DNA from: Thauera propionica
Lineage (GTDB): Bacteria > Pseudomonadota > Gammaproteobacteria > Burkholderiales > Rhodocyclaceae
Assembly (NCBI RefSeq): GCF_002245655.1
Contig: NZ_NOIH01000007.1
Location: forward strand, 248,001-312,000
DNA: 64,000 nt
Direction of reading: 5' to 3'
Shown: positions 26,566-33,850 of the stretch, in pieces
Layout: every line of letters begins with the position of its first letter
How positions within the stretch are numbered: position 1 is the stretch's first letter
Made by a program: the position numbers and the translations under genes
Notes under the pieces: generated by a model
The model's database searches: none
What the model was told of the DNA's origin: nothing
The model's input: the letters and a program-made list of their open reading frames with translations, nothing else

Positions 26566-27987
26566 TCAAGTCTCCCGTGTGCTGTCCCGATGCGGCAGGC
26601 GGGCACAGACGCTGAGCCCACCGCTCGGGGGCGATTCGAAATACAGCTCGCCGTGCAGTTCGCTGACCCGCTCCCGCATTCCCAGCACGCCAAAGCGATC
26701 AGGTGCTGCAGTGCCCGAGAACCCGCGCCCATTGTCGCGCACGCGCAGCTCGAGCATCGCACCGATGCGCTTCAGACTCACTTCCACCTGGGTCGCCCCT
26801 GCGTGCCGGGCAACATTGGTCAGGCTCTCCTGCAGCAGGCGCAGCACGGTCAGGGCCAGCTTCTCGGACAAGGGCGCGTTCAGGGTGCCGAGGTCGAGCA
26901 CCACCTGAATGCTGGGATGGTGGTTGGACCATAAAGAACAGTAGTCGCGCACCGCATCGCCGATGGCGACATCGGCCACGGCGCTGCCGGGTCGCAGGCG
27001 CTGCAGGATGGAACGCACGCCGTCCTGCATCTGCCCGGTCATCGCCAGGATGGCCTGGGCGCTGCCGTGGATGGGCGGCAGCTGTTCGCTGCGCTGCATG
27101 ATGGCGCCGGCGATAGCGCGCACGGCCGTGATCGACTGCCCCAGCTCGTCGTGCAGTTCGCGCGCAATGACGCGGCGCTCCTCCTCCAGGCGCGCGTGCA
27201 GTTCGCGCGAGAAAGCCTGATCCTGTTCGAGGCGGGCATTCTGCGCGCGCGTGCTGTCGAGGCTGTCGGCGAGGCGGTTGTAGCTGCGCGCCAGCAGGTC
27301 GACCTCCGCGACCGGGTAGGCCGGCAACCGGGTCTGGAAGTTGCCTTCCGCGCCACGAATGAGCGCATCGCGAATCTGCGCAAGCGGAGCGAGGGCACGG
27401 TCCAGTGCCGCGCGGCTGATGACCCAGCCAAGCACGAGCAGCGCGCAGGCCCAGCCGAGTCCGGCGACCACGTTGTCCCATGCATCGAGTACCGCACGCG
27501 ACGCGTCCGGCACCATGCGGATGTGAAGTTCGCCGGCGGCGTAGTCGCGCGCGGCCAGTTCAGGCGTCAGCAACTCCGCGAACCAGGACGGCGCGAAGCG
27601 GCCCGCCTTGTAGGTCGGGGCGGGCGACACGTAGCGCAGCTCGCCCTCGGCGCCATAGACCTCAAGCTGGTTCGCCCGAACGCGGCCGACCGCGCCCAGG
27701 TGGGACATCAGCCGTGTCAGACCCTCGTCGCCGTCACGCACGGTTTCGTCGATCAGCACCACCAGCCATTGCTCGGCGACGCGACTCGCAGCCTGGATCT
27801 CCTCGTGGATCGCGTGGCGCGTCTCGCGCACCCAGGCGGTGCTGCCGACCACGAGGACGAGGGCGAGCAGGGCGGTGAGCACCAGCGTGACCCGGCTTCG
27901 CAGGGTGATCCTCGCGGCGGAGCGGGCGCCGGGCAGAGAACCGCGCTCGGGTGCGATGCCCGTCAGCCAGTGGATGAGCGACTTCAT
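26566..27987 (-). CDS. NarX-type sensor histidine kinase (HisKA_3)
   Basis: A 473-residue membrane kinase. A membrane helix at about 28-48 is followed by a periplasmic region to about 160, a second helix (about 163-183), and HAMP. The dimerisation domain HisKA_3 has EERRVIARELHDELGQSITAVRAIAGAI (phospho-His in ARELHDELG, about 272). The ATPase end has ESLTNVARHAGATQVEVSLK and RDNGRGFSGTAAPDRFGVLGMRERV. ATG at 27987 with GAGG upstream is preferred to TTG at 28005. It pairs with the adjacent regulator. Its ligand is probably an alcohol, aldehyde or redox cue, by analogy with quinoprotein regulators. Confidence 0.9.
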   Translation of the reverse strand: MKSLIHWLTGIAPERGSLPGARSAARITLRSRVTLVLTALLALVLVVGSTAWVRETRHAIHEEIQAASRVAEQWLVVLIDETVRDGDEGLTRLMSHLGAVGRVRANQLEVYGAEGELRYVSPAPTYKAGRFAPSWFAELLTPELAARDYAAGELHIRMVPDASRAVLDAWDNVVAGLGWACALLVLGWVISRAALDRALAPLAQIRDALIRGAEGNFQTRLPAYPVAEVDLLARSYNRLADSLDSTRAQNARLEQDQAFSRELHARLEEERRVIARELHDELGQSITAVRAIAGAIMQRSEQLPPIHGSAQAILAMTGQMQDGVRSILQRLRPGSAVADVAIGDAVRDYCSLWSNHHPSIQVVLDLGTLNAPLSEKLALTVLRLLQESLTNVARHAGATQVEVSLKRIGAMLELRVRDNGRGFSGTAAPDRFGVLGMRERVSELHGELYFESPPSGGLSVCARLPHRDSTRET

Positions 27988-28098
27988 CGCGGCAGCCTCG
28001 CGCAAGGAGACTCAGCCCGCTGCGAGCGACGTCTTCCAATTGTTTCGACGGGCAAGGAGTGAGGAATACGTGACTTCATTTGCAGACATAAGCAGGGT

Positions 28099-28923
28099 TC
28101 ATGCCGTGGCCTTCAGTCGCAGGCTGGCCCGGGCAAAGAATCGCCCGCCGCCACAGGTGCGCAACACGAAGGGCTCGGACTGCGCGAGTGCCGCCTGGCC
28201 GACGAGCCCCGGCCACGGCGCGTCGAAACAGTCCGGACACAGCAGGCTGGCTCGCCGCTCGTCGATCTCGAGCAGATTGCGTGCGACGCGGTTGCCGACC
28301 ACCAACCGGCTTTCACGGTCGAAGACGGCCAGGGCCTCGAGCGGGCTGCCCAGTACCCCCGGGTGCGTATGGAAGCGGAGCATCAGGAATCCGCGTTCGT
28401 CGCTCTCGATCAGCCTGTGTTCGATGATGCCGGCGGTGGTCTGCAGCAGGGCGCCCGCATGGCTCAGGTTGTCGAAGGGTGCGGCAGACAGATCGAGGAT
28501 GCCGAGCACGCCGCCCAGCGGCGCGAGAATGGGCGCGGTGATACCCATCACGATCCGGTTGCCCGCAAAGACGGCGAACGTGCCCGATTCCGCATCGTCC
28601 GCATCTGCGCCGGGGTGCGCACCAAACCCGGCCGCCGCGAGTCGGGACGCTTCGCGGGTTGGGGACGCCTCACGGGTTGAGGACGTTTCCCGGGAATGAG
28701 AGGCCGCCGGCCGCAGCGGGCCGACGACGCCGAGGACGAATCCCTGGCGGTCCGCCAGCAGCACGGTAAGCGATGGGCTGGCCAACTGCTGGTGCAGGCT
28801 TTCCATGGCCGGCATCGAGAACGCGAGCAAGCGCTCGTGCTCGGCATCGAGCACGTCGCTTGCAGCAAGAGGCGCCGGGGAACCGGTGTCTGCGACATGC
28901 TCGGTGTGATCTGCTCGGCTCAT
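28099..28923 (-). CDS. Stand-alone GAF-domain sensory protein (AcoR N-terminal type, no AAA+ domain)
   Basis: A 274-residue protein. SMPAMESLHQQLASPSLTVLLADRQGFVLGVVG (about 36-68) and ITAPILAPLGGVLGILDLSAAPFDNLSHAGALLQTTAGIIEHRLI (about 128-172) match the N-terminal GAF module of AcoR-family sigma-54 activators. RFHTHPGVLGSPLEALAVFDRESRLVVGNRVARNLL (about 182-217) matches the PAS-like part that follows. It stops where the AAA+ domain should begin: no GAFTGA motif, no Fis HTH. A tandem repeat (28647-28700) lengthens the central loop. It lies 111 bases upstream of the kinase, on the same strand, after a sigma-54-like promoter. It may be a free sensor or the remnant of an activator. Confidence 0.7.
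   Translation of the reverse strand: MSRADHTEHVADTGSPAPLAASDVLDAEHERLLAFSMPAMESLHQQLASPSLTVLLADRQGFVLGVVGPLRPAASHSRETSSTREASPTREASRLAAAGFGAHPGADADDAESGTFAVFAGNRIVMGITAPILAPLGGVLGILDLSAAPFDNLSHAGALLQTTAGIIEHRLIESDERGFLMLRFHTHPGVLGSPLEALAVFDRESRLVVGNRVARNLLEIDERRASLLCPDCFDAPWPGLVGQAALAQSEPFVLRTCGGGRFFARASLRLKATA
28647..28700. repeat. Three degenerate 18-bp tandem repeats inside the GAF gene
   Basis: Units start at 28647, 28665 and 28683. The first two differ at three positions (ACGCTTCGCGGGTTGGGG, ACGCCTCACGGGTTGAGG); the third is more diverged. In the protein (minus strand) this gives S/T-R-E-A/T-S repeats at about residues 76-92, a hydrophilic insert in the GAF module. Confidence 0.8.
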
Positions 28924-28998
28924 GTTGCGGGTCGTCCTGTGACGAGGGTTGCGACCCCCATCCGCAAGAGCAGCGTGGAGCGGTCGCAGCGTCGGCTA

Positions 28999-29014
28999 TG
29001 CAGATTTCGTGCCG
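28999..29014 (-). promoter_or_regulatory. Sigma-54 (-24/-12) promoter, GAF-kinase-regulator operon
   Basis: On the minus strand CGGCACGAAATCTGCA has GG and GC ten bases apart and differs from TGGCACGNNNNTTGCA at two outer positions. The predicted start near 28988 leaves about 65 bases to the GAF start codon at 28923. It lies in the 341-base gap 28924-29264. Confidence 0.65.
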
Positions 29015-29066
29015 TTGCACTCGACTGTCGCGGGCGAGTCCTGCGGAGCATGGAGCAGCCAACGGG

Positions 29067-29104
29067 CTGTTTCAGGATTGAACACCTGCTCCCAATCGAA
29101 ACAG
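29067..29104 (+). promoter_or_regulatory. Long imperfect inverted repeat upstream of the ABC transporter
   Basis: CTGTTTC at 29067-29073 and GAAACAG at 29098-29104 pair, and inside them GATTG (29076-29080) pairs with CAATC (29093-29097), leaving AG bulged. In RNA this makes a 12-bp stem. It is in the 341-base divergent gap (28924-29264), 160 bases before the binding-protein start. It may be an operator or a leader structure. Nothing else is recognised between it and the gene. Confidence 0.4.
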
Positions 29105-29264
29105 GAGTCCCGGCGCGCGGGCCCGGCCGCTGGGCTCAGATCCGCCTCGACCTGCCTGAAATCACCGCCCGGTGCGCCTTTCGGCACGTTTACTGCTAAG
29201 TCCAGGCAATGGCTGGCGCCGTTTCCCGCGCGCCGAAGCTGACGACACGAATCCGGGAGGGGGC

Positions 29265-30257
29265 ATGCGCACGATGTTTCGGGCCTGGCTGGCCATGCTG
29301 GTGATTTCCTGCGCGTTCAGCGCGGCGTCATCGCGCGCGGCGGAGCTGCCGACGATCCGCGTCGGTGTGCTGCAGTTCGGCACCGTCAGCTGGGAACTCG
29401 AGGCCATGCAGCGTGCGGGGTTCGACACCCGGGCCGGCATCCGGCTGCAGGTGGTGCCGCTAGCGCTGAAGGATGCGGCCAACGTCGCCATGCTCGGCAG
29501 CGCGGTCGATGTCATCGTCAACGACTGGATCTGGGTCGCCCGCCAGCGTGCCGAAGGGCGAGATTTCACCTTCGTACCGTACTCGCTCGCAGTGGGCGGC
29601 ATCATGGTCAGGCCCGATGCGGGCATCCGGGGCTTTGCCGATCTGCGCGGCAAACGCCTCGGCATCGCCGGCGGCCCCCTCGACAAGAGCTGGCTGCTGC
29701 TGCGCGCCTATGCGCGCCGTACGGTGGGCGAGGATGCGGCACAGTGGCTCAAGCCCGACTTTGTCGCGCCGCCGCTGCTCAACGAGCTGATGTTCAAGGG
29801 CGAACTGCCCGCGGGCCTCAACTTCTGGCATTACGCCGCCCGGCTGCAAGCCGCGGGCATGGTGCCGCTGCTCAGCATGGAAGAGATTCTCGCGACGCTC
29901 GACGTCAAGGCCGAGTTGCCGCTGGTGGGCTGGGTGTTCCGCGAGCAATGGGCCGCCAGCAATGCGGCCGCGATCCGGGGCTTCCTGCAGGCGTCGGCCG
30001 AAACGAAACGCCTGCTGCGCGAGTCGGACGAAGCCTGGCTGGCGCTGCGCCCGTCGATGAAGGTCGATGACGACGCCACCTTCGTGGCGCTGCGCGAGGG
30101 CTACCGCGCTGGCATTCCCGCCGCCAAGATGGGCGAGGCCGAAGAGGCCGCACGCAAGGTATTCGACATCCTCGCCGCAGAAGGCGGCACCGCGCTGGTG
30201 GGCAATGCGCGCAGCCTGGCGGCCGGCACATTCTGGACGGAGCACGCGGATCGGTGA
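29265..30257 (+). CDS. ABC transporter substrate-binding protein, SsuA/NMT1-like
   Basis: A 330-residue periplasmic protein. The ATG at 29265 follows GGGAGGGG and gives a clean signal peptide (about 1-25, ending SSRAAE). The fold is PBP2-like: PTIRVGVLQFGTVSWELEAMQ, AAVDVIVNDWIWVARQRAEG-type region at about 70-90, and GIRGFADLRGKRLGIAGGPLDKSWLLLRAYARR (about 120-152). These match the nitrate/sulfonate/taurine group, but this subgroup is not one I can assign a substrate. Position between the quinoprotein regulators and PQQ-associated ABC genes suggests a role in alcohol oxidation or cofactor/metal supply. Confidence 0.85.
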   Translation: MRTMFRAWLAMLVISCAFSAASSRAAELPTIRVGVLQFGTVSWELEAMQRAGFDTRAGIRLQVVPLALKDAANVAMLGSAVDVIVNDWIWVARQRAEGRDFTFVPYSLAVGGIMVRPDAGIRGFADLRGKRLGIAGGPLDKSWLLLRAYARRTVGEDAAQWLKPDFVAPPLLNELMFKGELPAGLNFWHYAARLQAAGMVPLLSMEEILATLDVKAELPLVGWVFREQWAASNAAAIRGFLQASAETKRLLRESDEAWLALRPSMKVDDDATFVALREGYRAGIPAAKMGEAEEAARKVFDILAAEGGTALVGNARSLAAGTFWTEHADR

Positions 30258-31087
30258 CGGTCAAGGCACAGTACGAACCCCGCATGTCAGCCCAGCCGCA
30301 CCAGAGGGCCAGCACACAGGCACCCGCCAGTGAATCCCCGCCTGCCCGCAGGGATGCGCTGACCCGGTTTGCCTCGCTGCTGGTCTTCGTGCTGGTCTGG
30401 CATGTGGCTGCGCTCGCCGTCGAGTCCTCCACGCTGCCGCCGCCGCTCACGGTGTTCGAGCGCATCGTGGCCGAAACCGTTTCGCTTGCGCTGCCCGAGC
30501 ACCTGGCGACCACCTTGTCGCGCGTCGTCATCAGCTTCGGCGCGGCGATGCTCATCGGCACCGCCATCGGCATCGCCATGGGGCACTGGCGCCGGCTCGA
30601 CCTGTTCCTCGATGGCTGGCTGGTGCTCGGGCTCAACATCCCGGCGCTGGTGACCATCATCCTGTGCTACGTGTGGTTCGGCCTCAACGACGCCGCCGCC
30701 ATCATCGCCGTCGCCATCAACAAGATCCCGACGGTGGTGGTCACGGTGCGCGAGGGCGCGCGCGCGATCGATCCGCGACTGATGCAGGTAGCGAGCGCCT
30801 ACCGCCTGTCGCGCTGGCGAACCTTCACGCGGGTCTATCTGCCGCAGCTGCAGCCCTACCTGATGGCGGCCGCACGTTCCGGCCTGTCGCTGATCTGGAA
30901 GATCGTGCTGGTGGTGGAGCTGCTCGGCCGCAGCAACGGCATCGGCTTCCAGCTCAACGTGTTCTTCCAGTTCTTCGACATCACCGGCATCCTGGCCTAC
31001 ACGCTGGTGTTCGCTGCCATCGTGCTGCTGGTCGAGGCGCTGGTGCTGCGCCCGCTGGAACGGCGCGTCACGCGGTGGAGGGGCTGA
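30254..31087 (+). CDS. ABC transporter permease, SsuC/TauC-like
   Basis: A 277-residue BPD-type permease. About six membrane helices are seen, with the EAA loop EGARAIDPRLMQVASAYRLSRWRTFTRVYLPQLQPYLMAAARSGLSLIWKIVLVVELLGRSNGIGFQLN (about 162-230), typical of SsuC/TauC/NrtB. The start is GTG in a four-base overlap with the upstream stop; ATG at 30284 is an alternative. It forms the channel for the binding protein at 29265. Confidence 0.9.
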   Translation: MTVKAQYEPRMSAQPHQRASTQAPASESPPARRDALTRFASLLVFVLVWHVAALAVESSTLPPPLTVFERIVAETVSLALPEHLATTLSRVVISFGAAMLIGTAIGIAMGHWRRLDLFLDGWLVLGLNIPALVTIILCYVWFGLNDAAAIIAVAINKIPTVVVTVREGARAIDPRLMQVASAYRLSRWRTFTRVYLPQLQPYLMAAARSGLSLIWKIVLVVELLGRSNGIGFQLNVFFQFFDITGILAYTLVFAAIVLLVEALVLRPLERRVTRWRG

Positions 31088-31089
31088 CC

Positions 31090-31872
31090 GTGCTCGAGAT
31101 CGACATCGCGCGCAAGTCCTACCCGGATCGCGGCGGCCAGCCCCATCTGGCCCTCGAAGCCCTGCGCATGCGGGTGCGTCCCGGCGAGTTCGCCTGCGTC
31201 GTCGGCCCCTCGGGCTGCGGCAAGAGCACGCTGCTCAACCTGGTGGGCGGGCTGGATGCGGATTTCCAGGGTCGCATCGCGCTCGACGGACAACCGCCAG
31301 CCGGGGGTGTCGGCTTCATGTTCCAGGAACCCCGGCTGATGCCCTGGCTGACCGTGCTCGACAACGTGCGGCTGGTGCTGGGCGACGACCCCGGCGGTCC
31401 GGAACGGGCGCGCCAACTGCTGGCGGCGATGGAGCTCGGTGACGTCCTCGACGCCTTCCCGGGGCGCTTGTCCGGCGGCATGCAGCGTCGTGTGGCACTG
31501 GCGCGCGCCTTCGTCATCGAGCCGCGACTGCTGCTGATGGACGAGCCTTTCGTGTCGCTCGACGCGCCGACGGCCGACCGCCTGCGCACCATGCTGGTCG
31601 AGATCTGGCGCGAACGTCAGACCACGGTGCTGTTCGTCACCCACGACCTGCGCGAAGCGCTCGCGCTCGGCGACCGGGTGTTCTTCCTGTCGGGCGCGCC
31701 GGCGCGGGTGGTGCTCGAACTGCCGGTCAGGCTCGACCGGCCACGCAGCCCGGCCAATCCGGCTGTGCAGGCGCTGCAACAGGCGGTGCTCGAACGCCAT
31801 CCCGAGTTGCTGGCGGGGCTGGCCAACGCCGCCGACGATGCAATCGAGGAGACCGAGCTTGAGCAGCCCTGA
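31090..31872 (+). CDS. ABC transporter ATP-binding protein, SsuB/TauB-like
   Basis: A 260-residue ATPase. VVGPSGCGKSTLLNLVGG (about 39-56) is Walker A; QEPRLMPWLTVLDNVRL the Q-loop; LSGGMQRRVALARAF (about 131-145) the signature; LLLMDEPFVSLD Walker B; VLFVTHDLREAL the H-loop. It starts at GTG, two bases after the permease stop; the first residues VLEIDIARKSYP align with family members. It completes an importer with the two genes before it. Confidence 0.92.
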   Translation: MLEIDIARKSYPDRGGQPHLALEALRMRVRPGEFACVVGPSGCGKSTLLNLVGGLDADFQGRIALDGQPPAGGVGFMFQEPRLMPWLTVLDNVRLVLGDDPGGPERARQLLAAMELGDVLDAFPGRLSGGMQRRVALARAFVIEPRLLLMDEPFVSLDAPTADRLRTMLVEIWRERQTTVLFVTHDLREALALGDRVFFLSGAPARVVLELPVRLDRPRSPANPAVQALQQAVLERHPELLAGLANAADDAIEETELEQP

Positions 31873-32683
31873 ACTCCACGCAACATCCACACGCCCGCCC
31901 GCGACCGCTGTCGCCGCCAACGCAGCGCCGCGCGCCGACTGGCTGCTGCAAGTCGCGGACGTGCGCAAGTCCTATGGCCCGCGCGCGGCACTCAATGGCG
32001 TCAGCCTCGCTGTCGCGCCGGGCGAGTTCGTCGCGCTGCTGGGGCCCAACGGCGCGGGCAAGAGCACGCTTTTCCAGCTTCTCACCGGGCTGTTCAATGC
32101 CGACGCCGGCCAGGTGCGGGTGTGCGGCCACGACATGCGACACGAACCCGTGCGGGCGCTCGGTCGCATCGGCGTGGTGTTCCAGCAGATGACGCTCGAT
32201 CTCGACCTGACGGTCGAGGCCAACCTCCTTTTCCATGCCCGCCTGCACGGCCTCGGTCGCCGCGAGGGCCATGCCCGGATTGCCGACGCGCTGCAACGCC
32301 TGGGGCTGACAGAGCGTGCGCGCGATCGCGTGCGCGAACTGTCCGGCGGCAATCGGCGCAAGGTGGAACTGGCGCGAGCCCTGATCCATCGCCCGGCCGT
32401 GCTGCTGATGGACGAAGCCACCGTGGGCCTGGACCCGGCCTCGCGCCGCCACCTGCTGGATGAGGTGCTGGCCCTTCGCACGCACGGTGTCGCCGTGCTG
32501 TGGGCCTCGCATCTGGTTGATGAAGCCGAGGCGGCCGATCGCGTGATCGTGCTGCACAAAGGAAGGATTCTGGCGGAAGGATCGCCGCAGGCGTTGGTCG
32601 ACACCACCGGTGCCGACTCGCTCGCGGCAGCCTTCCTGCAGATGACGGGCGGCACGGATGCAGCAGCCGTGACTGCCGAGTAG
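31859..32683 (+). CDS. ABC transporter ATP-binding protein of the PQQ-dependent alcohol dehydrogenase system
   Basis: A 274-residue ATPase of the drug/exporter (CcmA/NodI-like) class. LLGPNGAGKSTLFQLLTGLFNADAGQVRVCGHDM (about 50-83) is Walker A; GVVFQQMTLDLDLTVEANLLFHARLHGL the Q-loop; ELSGGNRRKVELARALIHRP the signature; LLMDEATVGLDPASRRHL Walker B. It resembles the ATP-binding subunit found with PQQ-linked alcohol oxidation (TIGR03864-type). TTG at 31859 behind GAGGAG is preferred to ATG at 31838, which has no ribosome site. The permease is probably the gene at 35094. Confidence 0.88.
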   Translation: MSSPELHATSTRPPATAVAANAAPRADWLLQVADVRKSYGPRAALNGVSLAVAPGEFVALLGPNGAGKSTLFQLLTGLFNADAGQVRVCGHDMRHEPVRALGRIGVVFQQMTLDLDLTVEANLLFHARLHGLGRREGHARIADALQRLGLTERARDRVRELSGGNRRKVELARALIHRPAVLLMDEATVGLDPASRRHLLDEVLALRTHGVAVLWASHLVDEAEAADRVIVLHKGRILAEGSPQALVDTTGADSLAAAFLQMTGGTDAAAVTAE

Positions 32684-32731
32684 GACCACGGCGCCAGCCG
32701 AAAACCGACCACCACCGAGGAGACAATCACA

Positions 32732-33739
32732 ATGAACGACAAACGACCCGCCGCCACCGTCAAACGCATCGTCGGCGTACTTTCCGCCGTAATGCTGTTT
32801 TCCCTGCCGATGAGTGGGGCAGTGGCCAAGGACACCGGCTACATCTTCGTCAGCAGCGAAAACGACAACGCGGTGACAGTGCTGGACGGCAAGTCCCACG
32901 CGGTGGTCAAGACCATCGCGACCGGCGAGCGCCCGCGCGACATGAAGCTCAACGCCGCACGCGACAAGCTCTACGTGATCGCCTCCAACTCCGAGCGTGT
33001 CGACATCATCGACATCGCCAAGCTGGCGGTGGAGCGCTCGGTGGATGTCGGCGAGGACCCCGAGATGTTCGACATCAGCAAGGACGGCAGCCGCTTCTAC
33101 GTCTCGAACGAAGAGGACGCCAAGGTCTCGGTGATCGACATCGCCGGCAACAAGGTGCTGGCCGAGATCGAGGTGGGCGAGGAACCCGAGGGCGTGATGA
33201 TCAGTCCCGACGGCAAGAAGCTGTACGTCACCTCCGAGGTCGCCAACATGGTGCACGTCATCGACACCGCCACCAACGAGGTCAAGGCCAACATCGTCGT
33301 CGGCAACCGCCCACGCCGCTTCGCCGCCACGCCGGACGGCAGCGAGGTCTGGGTGACGAACGAACTCGGCGGCTCGGTCACCATCCTTGATGGCGTAAAG
33401 GACGAGATCAAGGGCACCGTCTCCTTCGCGCCCAAGGGCTTCCGCGCCGACGACGTGACACCGGTTGGCATCACGATGACGCGCGACGGCAAGACCGCCT
33501 ACGTCACACTCGGCCGTGCCAACCACTTCGCGGTGGTCGACGTCGCCAGCCGTACGGTCAAGGACTACGTGCTGGTCGGCCAGCGCGCCTGGGGTGCGAC
33601 GCTGAACCGCGACGAGAGCCTGCTGTTCGTGGTCAACGGCCTGTCGGACGACGTGTCCATCGTCGATACCAGGACCAACAAGGTCATCAAGTCGGTGCCG
33701 GTCGGCCGCGTGCCGCATACGGCCGTGATCGACGACTGA
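32732..33739 (+). CDS. PQQ-dependent catabolism-associated beta-propeller protein
   Basis: A 335-residue secreted protein. A signal peptide (about 1-31, ending SGAVAK) precedes seven YVTN-type blades, for example GYIFVSSENDNAVTVLDGKSHAVVKTI, LYVIASNSERVDIIDIAKL and LYVTSEVANMVHVIDTATNEV. Blades repeat about every 42 residues, each with a D-G/x-S-x-x-Y/L-V-x-N pattern. Proteins of this family (TIGR03866-type) travel with PQQ dehydrogenases and PQQ-linked ABC transporters; their job is unknown. The start follows GAGGAG. Confidence 0.92.
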   Translation: MNDKRPAATVKRIVGVLSAVMLFSLPMSGAVAKDTGYIFVSSENDNAVTVLDGKSHAVVKTIATGERPRDMKLNAARDKLYVIASNSERVDIIDIAKLAVERSVDVGEDPEMFDISKDGSRFYVSNEEDAKVSVIDIAGNKVLAEIEVGEEPEGVMISPDGKKLYVTSEVANMVHVIDTATNEVKANIVVGNRPRRFAATPDGSEVWVTNELGGSVTILDGVKDEIKGTVSFAPKGFRADDVTPVGITMTRDGKTAYVTLGRANHFAVVDVASRTVKDYVLVGQRAWGATLNRDESLLFVVNGLSDDVSIVDTRTNKVIKSVPVGRVPHTAVIDD

Positions 33740-33748
33740 CCTGCATCT

Positions 33749-33785
33749 GTCCTGCATCGCCCCCCGGTGGGTGCGGTGCAGGACA
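33749..33785 (+). promoter_or_regulatory. Intergenic inverted repeat, beta-propeller to binding-protein gap
   Basis: TGTCCTGCA (33749-33757) and TGCAGGACA (33777-33785) are perfect 9-bp arms around a GC-rich loop. The gap 33740-33850 holds nothing else that I recognise. There is no T-run, so mRNA processing or a partial transcription stop is more likely than full termination. Confidence 0.45.
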
Positions 33786-33850
33786 CCCCGTGCCCACACC
33801 GGGCTGCGAATGCACTCCGGATTCCCAACGACCCGCCCAGAGGCCGCACC

